This document shows, piece by piece, positions 55,700 to 64,000 of a stretch of DNA of 64,000 nucleotides; the stretch's first letter is position 1; every line of letters begins with the position of its first letter. Origin of the DNA: Chitinophagales bacterium (GTDB taxonomy: Bacteria; Bacteroidota; Bacteroidia; Chitinophagales; UBA2359); the NCBI GenBank assembly GCA_041392475.1, contig JAWKLZ010000002.1, positions 1,186,501 through 1,250,500 on the forward strand, read 5' to 3'. Below the pieces are notes generated by a model. The model was not told the DNA's origin. It did no database searches and worked only from the letters and a program-made list of their open reading frames with translations. The translations under genes and the position numbers were made by a program.

Positions 55700-57169
55700 A
55701 TGTCTTTATTCAAACGCCTTGCAGGTCAAACTGCCATTTATGGATTGAGTAGCATCGTTGGTCGCTTGCTCAATTATTTGTTGGTACCGATTTATACCCG
55801 TGTTTTTCTGCAAGCGGAATATGGAGTGGTAACAGAAATGTTTGGTTATGTGGGGTTTTTGATGATTGTGTTTACCTACGGCATGGAAACCTCTTTCTTT
55901 CGCTATGTCAAAGACAAAGCCTATTCGCAGAAAGTCTTCAGCACGGCGGTCATCTCGCTTTTGGTATCGAGTGTAGTTTTGATGGTATTTTTTATTGGAA
56001 TGGCGCAACCGATAGCCAATCTGATTCAGTATCCCGATCACCCAGAATATATTATTTGGTTTGCCTTGGTTTTGGGTTTTGATGCCATCGCCTCGATTCC
56101 TTTTGCGAATTTGCGCTACGAAAACCGTCCGATTCGGTTTGCAGCCATCAAAATGGTGAATATTTTTACCAACATAGGTCTGGTGCTATTTTTTGTGGTA
56201 TTGGCTCCCCGAATTGCAGATGATTTTGCTTTTGTACAAGCGATTTACAATCCTGATATACGAATTGGTTACATCTTTCTCGCCAACTTAGCGGCAAGTG
56301 CATTGACGCTTTTGCTACTTTTACCAGAGTTCAAAAAGGTACGGTGGGAATTTGACAAGGTATTGTGGAAGAAGATGTTTTGGTATGCAATGCCCTTGAT
56401 GATTGCAGGTTTTGCAGGGATTGTAAACGAGATGTTGGATAGGATTTTATTGAAGTATTTGCTGCCTTATGACTTGGAAACCAATCAAGCACATTTGGGA
56501 GTCTATGGAGCATGTTACAAACTTTCGATTCTGATGACCTTGTTCACCCAAGCTTTTCGCTATGCTGCCGAGCCTTTCTTTTTTGCCCAGTCTATACAAT
56601 CTAATGCCAAGATGGTGTATGCGGTGGTGATGCGGTATTTTGTGGCAGCAGGGATTTTGATTTTTTTGGGGGTGACTTTTTTCATAGATATTTTTAAAAT
56701 CCTTATTGGAGAAAATTTTCGAGAAGGGCTCTACATTGTTCCGATTTTACTACTCGCCAATTTGTGTTTGGGGATGTATTACAACCTCTCGATTTGGTAC
56801 AAATTGACCGACAAAACCCCTATTGGTGCAATCATTGCGGTCATCGGCGCAAGCATTACCATTGTGCTGAATGTTTTGTTGATTCCTTCAATTGGCTATT
56901 TGGGTTCGGCTTGGGCAACCTTGATTTGTTATGCTTCAATGGTCATAATTTCCTATTTTTGGAGTCGAAAATACTATTTGATTCCCTACGAAATAGGGCG
57001 TATTCTGCAATATTTGATAATCGGAATAGGCTTGTTTTTAGTTGACAAACAGCTCACTGCAATGCCTTTAGGCGGAATGGTTTTGTATGGATTGAAGGTA
57101 GCGATATTGTTGGGTTATGTGGGTTTTGTGTTTTGGAAAGAGAAGACAGGTAGAATGATTCCCCATTAG
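55700..57169 (+). CDS. Polysaccharide flippase (Wzx/MATE-like), second subgroup
   Basis: 489 residues from the ATG at 55700; the frame is open to 55586 but the extra codons have no membrane helix and no family match. About 14 membrane segments; it starts LAGQTAIYGLSSIVGRLLNYLLVPIYTRVF, the hallmark of the polysaccharide_synt family, with YGMETSFFRYV and a long central cytoplasmic part. It exports a lipid-linked oligosaccharide. It stands near bshA, away from the big glycan region, so its cargo is unclear. Confidence 0.88.
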   Translation: MSLFKRLAGQTAIYGLSSIVGRLLNYLLVPIYTRVFLQAEYGVVTEMFGYVGFLMIVFTYGMETSFFRYVKDKAYSQKVFSTAVISLLVSSVVLMVFFIGMAQPIANLIQYPDHPEYIIWFALVLGFDAIASIPFANLRYENRPIRFAAIKMVNIFTNIGLVLFFVVLAPRIADDFAFVQAIYNPDIRIGYIFLANLAASALTLLLLLPEFKKVRWEFDKVLWKKMFWYAMPLMIAGFAGIVNEMLDRILLKYLLPYDLETNQAHLGVYGACYKLSILMTLFTQAFRYAAEPFFFAQSIQSNAKMVYAVVMRYFVAAGILIFLGVTFFIDIFKILIGENFREGLYIVPILLLANLCLGMYYNLSIWYKLTDKTPIGAIIAVIGASITIVLNVLLIPSIGYLGSAWATLICYASMVIISYFWSRKYYLIPYEIGRILQYLIIGIGLFLVDKQLTAMPLGGMVLYGLKVAILLGYVGFVFWKEKTGRMIPH

Positions 57170-57331
57170 TGATTTGTGAGTTTAGATTTTATTTACCTTG
57201 TTACTTTCACTTCAATGAGCATACGTAAATAGGCTGAGGTGTCTATTAGCAAAGACGATGTTTAAACATAAAATACCCCAATCCGTTATTCAAAAAAGTA
57301 TATCCATTCAACAAAAATCAACCTTTCTTAT

Positions 57332-58480
57332 ATGAAAATTGGTATTGTCTGTTATCCTACCTATGGCGGAAGTGGAGTTGTGGCTACCGAATTGGGCAAA
57401 GCATTGGCAAACAAGGGCCATCAAGTGCATTTTATTGCTTATGAGCAGCCCGCTCGTTTGAATTATTTTGTTGAAAATATCTATTTTCATGAGGTCAGTT
57501 TTTCCAATTACCCCTTATTTGCTTTTCCGCCTTACGAAACCGCATTGGCAAGTAAATTGGTGGATGTAGTTAAATTTCAAAAATTGGACATTTTACACGT
57601 TCATTATGCCATTCCTCATGCTTCAGCTGCTTATCTCGCTAAGAATATTTTGAAGGAACAAGGGATTGAAATTCCAGTAGTAACTACCTTACATGGTACA
57701 GACATTACACTTGTCGGCAAAGACATCACTTTTTCGCCAGTTGTGAGTTTCTCCATCAATCAATCAGACGGTGTGACAGCAGTTTCGGAAAGCCTTAGAC
57801 AACAGACATACGAGTATTTTGACATCCACACAGATATTGAAGTGATTCCCAACTTTATTGATCTTAAAGCTTTTCAAAAACTCGACAAAGACCACTTCAA
57901 AAAAGCGATTGCACCACAAGGAGAACGCATTGTTATGCACATTTCCAATTTCAGGAAAGTGAAGCGCATACAGGATGTATTGGATGTATTTTATCGCATT
58001 CACCAAGTTATGCCCGCCAAACTGCTGTTGGTCGGTGATGGCCCAGAACGTAAAGCTGCGGAAGCACAGTGCCGAGATCTGAATATTTGTCACGACACCC
58101 GTTTTTTAGGTAAACAAGATGCTGTTGGTGAACTGTTGGCGATTGCAGATTTGTTTATTTTACCTTCTCAAAACGAAAGTTTTGGATTGGCTGCATTGGA
58201 GGCAATGGCTTGTGAAGTGCCTGTTATTTCGTCTAATGCAGGTGGAATTCCCGAAATCAATGTGCATGGTGAAACGGGTTTTTTGAGCGAAATTGGAGAT
58301 GTAGAAGATATGGCGAAAAATGCGATTTCTATCCTAAGTAATGAAGATACATTGCTGCAATTCCGCAAAAATGCCCTCGACCAAGCACGCCGTTTCGATA
58401 TTGAAGCCATATTGCCCATGTATGAAAAACATTATGAGCGGACGATTGAGAAGGTGATGGGAAGAGTTGCAGTTGGTTGA
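57332..58480 (+). CDS. bshA: N-acetyl-alpha-D-glucosaminyl L-malate synthase BshA
   Basis: 382 residues, GT4 fold. GIVCYPTYGGSGVVATELG at the start, the malate-binding HVHYAIPHASAAYLAK, TTLHGTDITLVGKD and the FGLAALEAMACEVPVISS EX7E-like segment mark it as BshA. It makes the first intermediate of bacillithiol from UDP-GlcNAc and malate, the redox thiol of many Bacteroidota. No other bsh gene is nearby. Gap of 162 bases before it. Confidence 0.92.
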   Translation: MKIGIVCYPTYGGSGVVATELGKALANKGHQVHFIAYEQPARLNYFVENIYFHEVSFSNYPLFAFPPYETALASKLVDVVKFQKLDILHVHYAIPHASAAYLAKNILKEQGIEIPVVTTLHGTDITLVGKDITFSPVVSFSINQSDGVTAVSESLRQQTYEYFDIHTDIEVIPNFIDLKAFQKLDKDHFKKAIAPQGERIVMHISNFRKVKRIQDVLDVFYRIHQVMPAKLLLVGDGPERKAAEAQCRDLNICHDTRFLGKQDAVGELLAIADLFILPSQNESFGLAALEAMACEVPVISSNAGGIPEINVHGETGFLSEIGDVEDMAKNAISILSNEDTLLQFRKNALDQARRFDIEAILPMYEKHYERTIEKVMGRVAVG

Positions 58481-58552
58481 ATTGTAATAAATTACTGAAA
58501 TTTTGCAAAAATCTGTCTATCAACAACATTTTTCATTTTGATTCCCTACTTC

Positions 58553-58685
58553 AATGGTTCGGGTAGTTTTTACTAAACGCAGACACAGAGAGACGCAGGG
58601 ATTTGATTATCAGATAGTTGTAAAAATCTCATTTGCTTCTTACTAACTTGATTGTCAATTCACTAGAGGAACACTACGAACCACT
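58553..58685. mobile_element. MITE-like inverted-repeat element, copy B
   Basis: 133 bases, the same length as copy A (46930-47062). Ends AATGGTTCGGGTAG and CTACGAACCACT are imperfect inverted repeats. Interior CAGACACAGAGAGACGCAG and TTTGATTATCAGATAGTT align with copy A. More diverged than copy A at the ends. No coding content. Confidence 0.5.
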
Positions 58686-58723
58686 ACCACTTAGAGAACG
58701 CATAAAAAATAAGTTCCCGATTT

Positions 58724-58801
58724 AGACTTTTATAGTTTCATTTAAAAATATATCAGAAGTAAGAAAATCAACTTTCTATCAACAAAAAACTATAAAAGTC
58801 T
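58724..58801. repeat. Hairpin-family intergenic repeat, copy 3
   Basis: Perfect 15-base arms AGACTTTTATAGTTT and AAACTATAAAAGTCT around a 48-base loop. Compared with copy 1, GA/TC in the arms becomes AT/AT, a paired change that keeps the stem. Confidence 0.65.
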
Positions 58802-58876
58802 TCGTATCAATTTAGGAAGTATTTGATAAGAAACTGATATTGAGGTGCTTTTTTAATTTTTATTCTCATTTATTCC

Positions 58877-59650
58877 TTACCACTCCGCCGTTTCATCTAT
58901 CCGATGCACCTCTGTCATTTCCTTCAATAAGGGGTGTAAATATTCGCTGTGAAAACCCTTTCTTCCACCATAAATTGGTGTAACAGAATCCACATCAGGC
59001 ATTTGAAGTCCTGCCTTTTTTAGGAAAACCTCCAAATTTTGCAGCCATTCTTCCTTCAATGCCTTTTCACCTATAAAAACATTTCCCTCCTGCAATTGAG
59101 CTTCAAAATCACCTTCTTCAAAAATTCCCAAAGCGTAGGGGAAGGCTTCGTTTAGGGCAGTTTGAAGGCGAGCATGTGCCACTTCGGTAGCCCTAGCCAG
59201 TTGTTTGACCCACACATCGGCATGGAAAATATGGTATTTGATTTCGCCTCGAATTTTGGCAGACAACTGCGTCAATGGTGTAAAAGAGGAATTCATCAAT
59301 GCTTGGTAGCGCAAAGCTTCGGAATAGTCAAACAACAGATGCCGAATCAAACTAAAATCATATTCTCCAATCGGCAGCTCGACCAATTGGCAACATTTGA
59401 AGTCTTTGGTCGGACGCTGAAAACCCAAAATATCAGGATCTGCTTCTCCTAAATGTTCATGCAAAATAAGGTACAATTGATAAGCATGACCAATTTTATC
59501 TTGTGCCATTGAAGAAAAAGCTATGTCTTCTTCAATCGTAGGTCCCAAGCCCGTCCACTCTGAATTGCGGTGGCCAATGATGAGCGCATCATCTGCCATT
59601 TTGTAGAGTAATTCTTTGATTGCCTGTTGAGTGTCTTTTGTCATTTCCAT
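58877..59650 (-). CDS. paaC: Phenylacetyl-CoA epoxidase subunit PaaC
   Basis: 257 residues. It has IIGHRNSEWTGLGPTIEEDIAFSSMAQDKIGHA near residue 25-58, HADVWVKQLA and the C-terminal YGGRKGFHSEYL of PaaC. This is the structural subunit that pairs with the di-iron subunit PaaA to epoxidise phenylacetyl-CoA. It follows paaB by 2 bases. The paaA, paaD and paaE genes are not next to it. Confidence 0.9.
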   Translation of the reverse strand: MEMTKDTQQAIKELLYKMADDALIIGHRNSEWTGLGPTIEEDIAFSSMAQDKIGHAYQLYLILHEHLGEADPDILGFQRPTKDFKCCQLVELPIGEYDFSLIRHLLFDYSEALRYQALMNSSFTPLTQLSAKIRGEIKYHIFHADVWVKQLARATEVAHARLQTALNEAFPYALGIFEEGDFEAQLQEGNVFIGEKALKEEWLQNLEVFLKKAGLQMPDVDSVTPIYGGRKGFHSEYLHPLLKEMTEVHRIDETAEW

Positions 59651-59652
59651 TT

Positions 59653-60033
59653 TTATTCTGATTTTAATTCATTCTGCGCCTTTTTGAAGGCCGTAATTTT
59701 GTCGCTCACTTTGAAGCCAGACGATAGTCGGTATTTTTTATCTCGATTCGTAGCAAACATGTCCTCATCTTCAATATTGAGCGCAAAAATATCTGTTGTT
59801 TTGACCACCCAAATATTAAAGCAGTCGTCTCTTCGGCCGTACTGCTCTTTCGCCAATACCAATGCCATTTCGTGGCTTGCTGCGTGTAAAGAACCAACGT
59901 GAATGTGCTGTGCTCCTCGTTTTTTTTGGACAAGTATCTCATACGTTACTCCATGTTGGTGTTCTCCCGTTTCGTTTTCGGGAGTATTTTTTTGTAAGTC
60001 AAGCCGATTAACTCTAGGGTCTAATGAATCCAT
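59653..60033 (-). CDS. paaB: Phenylacetyl-CoA epoxidase subunit PaaB
   Basis: 126 residues. YEILVQKKRGAQHIHVGSLHAASHEMALVLAKEQYGRR and SIWVVK-like CFNIWVVKTTDI are diagnostic of PaaB, which bridges the PaaAC pairs in the epoxidase complex. The N-terminal 25 residues (ending GEHQHG) are longer than usual and low in complexity. First of a two-gene operon. The gap before it (60034-60246) shows no gene. Confidence 0.9.
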   Translation of the reverse strand: MDSLDPRVNRLDLQKNTPENETGEHQHGVTYEILVQKKRGAQHIHVGSLHAASHEMALVLAKEQYGRRDDCFNIWVVKTTDIFALNIEDEDMFATNRDKKYRLSSGFKVSDKITAFKKAQNELKSE

Positions 60034-60246
60034 AAGGTTGTTTTAAAAAATTTGCTGAAATCAAAAGTAGCAAAAAAAGGAAAATTGCAGGCTATGGGCT
60101 TGTTACTGCAAAAAATGATTTAGGCTGTTTTTTAAACATTCTTACTTCAAAATAGTCTAAAAAAACAATACCATTACTGCTGTAAAAGGTCATTTTTTGT
60201 AGCATTTTTTACTTCTACGACTTCAATTTCTCTAAAAACCACGAAT

Positions 60247-60759
60247 ATGAACAACCGTTTTCAATTCTTCACCATCTTGTTTTTCAGCTTATTATTAGGT
60301 TCTTGCAATATAACTACTGGCTTGGAAGAACCCGATATGGAAACAATCAAAGTTGACGGTGTTTGGAAATCAGAAAGCGGCAATTTGGCAAGTAACTTGC
60401 GAAAACAATTGCAGAGCAGAACTCTACAAATTTACCAAGATTTTCGTTATTCTTTGAAGGATACCGACTATGCCGCTAATGTTTCTTTGGCAGAAGGAGT
60501 TCTTGAATTTGAAAATGACTTAGATTTGAAAGGCGTTTTTCCTGTCACAATTCACCAGACATATCCTACACCAATTACTTATCAAGGAATTGCAGAAATA
60601 AACATGGAGGTAAAGCCTATAGAAATGACCATTGAATATGTACAAGTTTTTCCGAGTCAAGAAGTAGCACTTGCCCCACCTGTAGCGGAAGAAGGTTTTG
60701 GTAGCACGGAAAACTTCAATCTGGGCATCTGCAATGTCCAAAAATTTAGTATTCAGTAG
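60247..60759 (+). CDS. Lipoprotein, unknown function
   Basis: 170 residues. A lipoprotein signal ends LLLGSCNI (Cys about residue 19). The rest is a single predicted beta-rich domain with VDGVWKSESGN at its start. No family is recognised. It converges with the PorT-like gene, 2 bases apart. Confidence 0.65.
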   Translation: MNNRFQFFTILFFSLLLGSCNITTGLEEPDMETIKVDGVWKSESGNLASNLRKQLQSRTLQIYQDFRYSLKDTDYAANVSLAEGVLEFENDLDLKGVFPVTIHQTYPTPITYQGIAEINMEVKPIEMTIEYVQVFPSQEVALAPPVAEEGFGSTENFNLGICNVQKFSIQ

Positions 60760-60761
60760 AC

Positions 60762-61406
60762 CTACTCTTGCCCTGCAAACATAAAAATAGCTCTCAAAGC
60801 AAGTGCTCGATGGCGTTGGCGAAGACATTCATTTGAAGGGGCTAAGATACTGTCACAGTTGGTACGGGTAGCTGTGATAGAGTTGGTAAAGCGGAAATTG
60901 AGTCCAAAAGTAGAAGAGAACATATAAGATACATCCACAATTCCTCCAACATCCCATTTTTTTGGAGGATAATCCCCTCCAAAGTAATCTTCTGTTTCAT
61001 CCAGCCCAAATATTTCGTATTTGTTTTTCACTGAACGTCCAATTAATACTCCTGCTCCAAAAATCAGCCCTCCTTTTAGGTCGTGGTATTTCACTAGCAG
61101 CGGAATTTCGGCATAGTCCATAGTTATTTTGAAGTCAACAACCGAGTTTCTAAGTGTAGAACGACTGCCTTTCTGAGAATACAAGATTTCCATTGCAGCA
61201 CTCCACCTATTGTATTCGTCCAATCCCAATTCTACTACAAAACCTCCGTTTAATCCCAATTTGTCATAACCTGCTACATCGTCTCCGTCAATTTGTGTAA
61301 AATTGAATCCTCCAACAATTCCTGCTCTAAACAATTGTTGGGCGTGTGCAGTACTATTAAAAAGGAAGCAACCAAAAAGTAAGAGTAAAAAAGATAGTTT
61401 TTTCAT
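60762..61406 (-). CDS. PorT-family outer-membrane beta-barrel protein
   Basis: 214 residues. The signal ends AHAQQ; then alternating strands AGIVGGFNFTQIDGDD, NGGFVVELGLD, WSAAMEILYSQKGS, YAEIPLLVKYH, in the order of the small eight-strand PorT/OmpW-like barrels of Bacteroidota. It lacks a long C-terminal part. The founding PorT protein supports type IX secretion, but most family members are of unknown role. Confidence 0.8.
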   Translation of the reverse strand: MKKLSFLLLLFGCFLFNSTAHAQQLFRAGIVGGFNFTQIDGDDVAGYDKLGLNGGFVVELGLDEYNRWSAAMEILYSQKGSRSTLRNSVVDFKITMDYAEIPLLVKYHDLKGGLIFGAGVLIGRSVKNKYEIFGLDETEDYFGGDYPPKKWDVGGIVDVSYMFSSTFGLNFRFTNSITATRTNCDSILAPSNECLRQRHRALALRAIFMFAGQE

Positions 61407-61494
61407 GTAAAGACTTAATTTGATAGTTTAGAAACAGCGTATTTTAGAAAATATGCCTTATATTGATTTTGAATCCCAAAACTAAAGAATAAAC

Positions 61495-61938
61495 ATGACT
61501 ACCGTACTGATTATTATTGCTTTTCTGGTCATTTTTCCGCTATTTTGGATAGCTATTAATTATCTAACAGCTAAAATATCGGGTTGGGCAACAATGGCCA
61601 AATACTACCGAACAGATTTAAAACCCGAAGGATATGCGAAATCCATGACGAGTGGTACCGTAGGTTGGGCAAGATACAACTATGTCCTAAATATAGTTAT
61701 CAATGAGGAAGGTCTATATATGTCCACAATCTCGCTATTCAGTATTGCCCATCCACCTGTTTTTATTCCGTGGGAACATATCGAATTGCGGGGGAAAGTT
61801 GATTTCTTATTGATTGTCAGACAGCGTTTGTCCGTTTTTACTCCAAGTGGCAAGCGGATTGCAAAGGTGTTGTTGTCGAGAAGTATTTTTGAAGAGGCCG
61901 AGAGAGTAATACCTGCTTCAATTGATGGAACGCATTAA
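61495..61938 (+). CDS. Single-span membrane protein, unknown
   Basis: 147 residues: one N-terminal membrane segment (about 3-25), then a cytoplasmic beta-rich domain containing IPWEHIELRGK. The pattern is like small bacterial PH-type domains, but I would not name a family. It has its own terminator at 61963-62005. Divergent from the PorT-like gene. Confidence 0.65.
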   Translation: MTTVLIIIAFLVIFPLFWIAINYLTAKISGWATMAKYYRTDLKPEGYAKSMTSGTVGWARYNYVLNIVINEEGLYMSTISLFSIAHPPVFIPWEHIELRGKVDFLLIVRQRLSVFTPSGKRIAKVLLSRSIFEEAERVIPASIDGTH

Positions 61939-61962
61939 AAGAAGTGCAAGGTGAAATAAGAT

Positions 61963-62005
61963 AAAAAAAAGAGGCAAGTATTTCTAAACTACTGCCTCTT
62001 TTTTA
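61963..62005 (+). terminator. Terminator after 61495 gene
   Basis: A run of A, GAGGCA, a loop, TGCCTC and a T run: six paired bases extended by A/T pairs. 33 bases past the stop codon. It may also end the minus-strand peptide transcript. Confidence 0.65.
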
Positions 62006-62043
62006 TTTGGTAAAACACCAACTTTTTCCTTATTCAATTGTAC

Positions 62044-62265
62044 TTATTTGCCAGACAACATGAATGCTCTTAAATCGGCAAAAGACGTGAAAAGTTTTGA
62101 AGGAGAAAAAATATTGATTTTGCCTCCTATTACTTTTGATGTATTTGATGGGCTAAAAAAACTACTGGAAGGAAAGCGACCTCCTTTGAAGGAAGATTGA
62201 TTTTTTGTATCAATGGGATTTACCTTTGAACAGTTTTCGGCTTGGAATTTATTTATTTTTTTCAT
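62044..62265 (-). CDS. Candidate double-glycine (RiPP/bacteriocin-like) peptide precursor
   Basis: 73 residues. MKKINKFQ opens a polar leader that ends at FKGG (about residue 29), a possible cleavage site for a C39 peptidase; a second GG lies at about residue 47. A Ser/Phe-rich core follows. The peptidase-containing exporter gene is just 333 bases away, divergent. No maturation enzyme is visible. The reverse strand also holds a 47-codon frame (62060-62200), so this call is tentative. Confidence 0.4.
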   Translation of the reverse strand: MKKINKFQAENCSKVNPIDTKNQSSFKGGRFPSSSFFSPSNTSKVIGGKINIFSPSKLFTSFADLRAFMLSGK

Positions 62266-62598
62266 GGAATGGACTTTTTAAAAAAGTTGTTAAAATAAAA
62301 TTACAAACAGAAATATCCAAATATCATACCAAGCATGCCATTTTTTTTTTTTGACTATTAACTTGCCTATTATCAGTCTTTTTCATCTCCTTCAATTTGT
62401 GGCTATCCTCCTCTAATACAAAAAATAGCAAAGTTTTTTATGCAATAAAGCTTTATTGCACAGTTTTTGCATAACTATGACAATACACAAACATCAAGTT
62501 CAAAAAAACAAATCAAACTCAAGTCAAAACTTGAGAATGTTTGATATTTTTTTTGGAATTGAATTTAAACTCATTAATCCCCCTAAGCCAACCCATTT
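62266..62598. other. 333-bp divergent control region with 20-bp palindrome
   Basis: Lies between the peptide candidate and the exporter. Contains a perfect palindrome (62441-62460) and long A/T runs; no gene supported. Confidence 0.5.
62441..62460. promoter_or_regulatory. 20-bp perfect palindrome, candidate operator
   Basis: TGCAATAAAG followed by its exact reverse complement CTTTATTGCA, 138 bases before the exporter start. The length and symmetry suit a dimeric regulator bound near the exporter promoter. It could also be a chance AT-rich hairpin. Confidence 0.45.
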
Positions 62599-64000
62599 AT
62601 GGCAAAGTTTCCCTTTTACAAACAACTTGACGCAATGGACTGCGGTCCTACTTGCTTGCGGATGATTGCCAAGCATTATGGAAAGCACTATTCTCTACAA
62701 CATTTACGGGAACGAAGTCATATAGACAGAGAAGGTGTTTCACTTTTGGGTATCAGTGATGCTGCTGAAAACGTTGGTTTTCATACCTTAGCTGTTACGC
62801 TACCTTTCGATGTACTTCAAGACAAAGCCCCTCTTCCCTGTATTGCTCACTGGAAACAGAATCATTTTGTGGTTGTCCACAAAGTCACCAAAGACAAAGT
62901 ATTTGTTGCTGATCCTGGACTGGGATTGGTAAGTTACAGTATTGAAGATTTTCTGAAGGGCTGGATTTCGAACCGTCAGAATGGACAGACAGAAGGTGTC
63001 GTCTTATTGCTCGAACCCACACCCGATTTCTTTGAAGCAGAAGGGCAAGAAATAGACAAGAAAAGTTTTGGTTTTCTATTTTCGTATTTCACCAAGTACA
63101 AAAAACTCATCGTCCAATTGTTGCTGTGCCTGTTTATTGGCAGCATGTTGCAATTGATATTTCCGTTTTTGACCCAATCCATCGTTGACATTGGAGTCAA
63201 TACACAGGACATGAATTTTGTGTATTTGATTTTGATGGCTCAGTTGATGCTTTTTGTAGGGCGGATGTCAGTTGAGTTTATACGATCATGGATATTGCTG
63301 CACATTAGTACAAGGGTCAATATCTCGCTGATTTCGGATTTTTTGGTCAAATTGATGCGCTTACCGATTGCTTTTTTTGATACCAAAATGACCGGCGACC
63401 TTTTGCAGCGGATATGGGACCATCATAGAATTGAAAATTTCTTGACCAACTCAAGCTTCAATACACTCTTTGGAGTGGTCAATTTGCTCGTCTTCAGTTT
63501 GGTATTGGGTTTCTACAGTTCGACTATTTTACTCGTATTTTTTGGAGGAAGTATGCTCCATATTTTGTGGATATTGCTCTTTTTGAAGAAAAGGAGAGAA
63601 TTGAATTTTAGGGAATTTGACCAAGCATCTGCCAATCAAAGCGCCTTGATACAGTTGGTTCAAGGGATGCAAGAAATCAAACTCAACAACTATGAAAAAC
63701 AAAAACGTTGGGAATGGGAAGGGATTCAAGCCAGTCTTTTCAAAATAAAGGTGAATAGTTTGGCAGTTGAGCAGTATCAACAGGCGGGAGGAATGTTCTT
63801 CAATGAGTTGAAGAATATTTTGGTCACCTTTATTTCGGCACAAGAGGTCATCAACGGCAACATGACACTCGGTATGATGATGGCGGTTTCGTATATCATT
63901 GGACAGTTGAATTCACCCATTTTACAGATAATTGGCTTCATACAATTGGCGCAAGATGCGAAAATCAGTTTGGAGCGTTTAGGTGAAATCCATTTGCAAG
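62599..64000 (+). CDS. C39-peptidase-containing ABC exporter (3' truncated)
   Basis: 467 residues visible; the gene runs off the right edge. N-terminal C39 peptidase: Cys15 in DAMDCGPTC, His89 in KQNHFVVVH and Asp105 in VADPG form the triad. Membrane domain from about residue 170 with the usual six spans (SYFTKYKKLIVQLLL onward) and the coupling helix TKMTGDLLQRIWDH. The ATP-binding domain would lie outside the window. These exporters cut double-glycine leaders and export the peptide. Confidence 0.92.
   Translation, partial: MAKFPFYKQLDAMDCGPTCLRMIAKHYGKHYSLQHLRERSHIDREGVSLLGISDAAENVGFHTLAVTLPFDVLQDKAPLPCIAHWKQNHFVVVHKVTKDKVFVADPGLGLVSYSIEDFLKGWISNRQNGQTEGVVLLLEPTPDFFEAEGQEIDKKSFGFLFSYFTKYKKLIVQLLLCLFIGSMLQLIFPFLTQSIVDIGVNTQDMNFVYLILMAQLMLFVGRMSVEFIRSWILLHISTRVNISLISDFLVKLMRLPIAFFDTKMTGDLLQRIWDHHRIENFLTNSSFNTLFGVVNLLVFSLVLGFYSSTILLVFFGGSMLHILWILLFLKKRRELNFREFDQASANQSALIQLVQGMQEIKLNNYEKQKRWEWEGIQASLFKIKVNSLAVEQYQQAGGMFFNELKNILVTFISAQEVINGNMTLGMMMAVSYIIGQLNSPILQIIGFIQLAQDAKISLERLGEIHLQ

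Larger units (their letters stand above)
58481..58876. other. 396-bp intergenic region with two repeat families
   Basis: No gene supported. It holds the MITE-like element copy B (58553-58685) followed by the hairpin repeat copy 3 (58724-58801). The same two families also meet at 46795-47062. Confidence 0.6.

Noticed and set aside
62060..62200. 47-codon frame on the plus strand opposite the candidate peptide gene
   Set aside because: No ribosome site or family; the minus-strand frame has a better leader-like start and a GG motif. Still a reason to keep the peptide call tentative.

Overview
The window is AT-rich bacterial DNA that reads as a member of the Bacteroidota, probably a marine or freshwater gliding relative of the Saprospirales/Chitinophagales. 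The reasons are the gene families present: BshA of bacillithiol synthesis, PorT-like barrels, a GWxTD lipoprotein, a DUF3089 lipoprotein, CRTAC1/UnbV repeats and many lipoproteins. Clear Shine-Dalgarno sequences are scarce, as is usual in this phylum. This placement rests on family content only. I saw no rRNA, tRNA, CRISPR array or intact insertion sequence.

Layout. 1-4300: a truncated flavin reductase, small membrane proteins, an Hsp20 chaperone and an ECF sigma factor. Two copies of one bipartite promoter-like motif link the sigma gene to a second transcript. 4500-10750: a YfhO-like GT-C protein and a tandemly duplicated pair (PglD-like acetyltransferase plus a GT-D-like protein) whose copies share a perfect 194-bp 3' tract. 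10770-17340: a sulfotransferase, a BKACE enzyme and a four-gene operon (DUF3179, cupredoxin-like lipoprotein, CRTAC1-like repeat protein, TauE exporter).

17479-29558 is the most interesting part: one seven-gene minus-strand operon. It encodes an adenylation enzyme whose derived specificity code resembles that of L-proline-activating PltF/RedM enzymes, a free carrier protein, a PltE/PigA-type acyl-CoA-dehydrogenase-like flavoprotein and a flavin halogenase-like protein. Upstream in the same operon are three tandem approximately 852-residue proteins that join an MBOAT O-acyltransferase to a C-terminal SGNH domain. My reading is that proline is loaded on the carrier, oxidised to pyrrole-2-carboxyl, perhaps halogenated, and then transferred as an ester to an envelope or extracellular glycan. 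The gene logic (DltA/DltC/DltB+DltD-like) parallels D-alanylation, but with a heteroaromatic acyl group. This is inference from families and context.

29816-42148: two convergent operons for polysaccharide assembly and modification (two ArnT-like GT-C proteins, two sulfotransferases, two GT4 enzymes, a flippase, a phosphodiesterase-like protein, a large membrane protein). With the loci before 10750 they make a sulfated-glycan region that flanks and plausibly supplies the acceptor for the acylation operon.

42150-62000: mostly housekeeping and lipoprotein genes: a Pmp3-tailed lipoprotein, DUF3089, a patch of three decayed genes (one lipoprotein and a UPF0175/DUF3368 toxin-antitoxin relic), barrel proteins, a di-haem peroxidase, a Thermus-type isocitrate dehydrogenase, a triple-Kazal inhibitor, a flippase, BshA and an isolated paaB-paaC pair. 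Two intergenic regions share a 133-bp inverted-repeat element and a hairpin family. 62000-64000: a possible double-glycine peptide gene, a 20-bp palindrome, and the start of a C39-peptidase ABC exporter that runs off the window.
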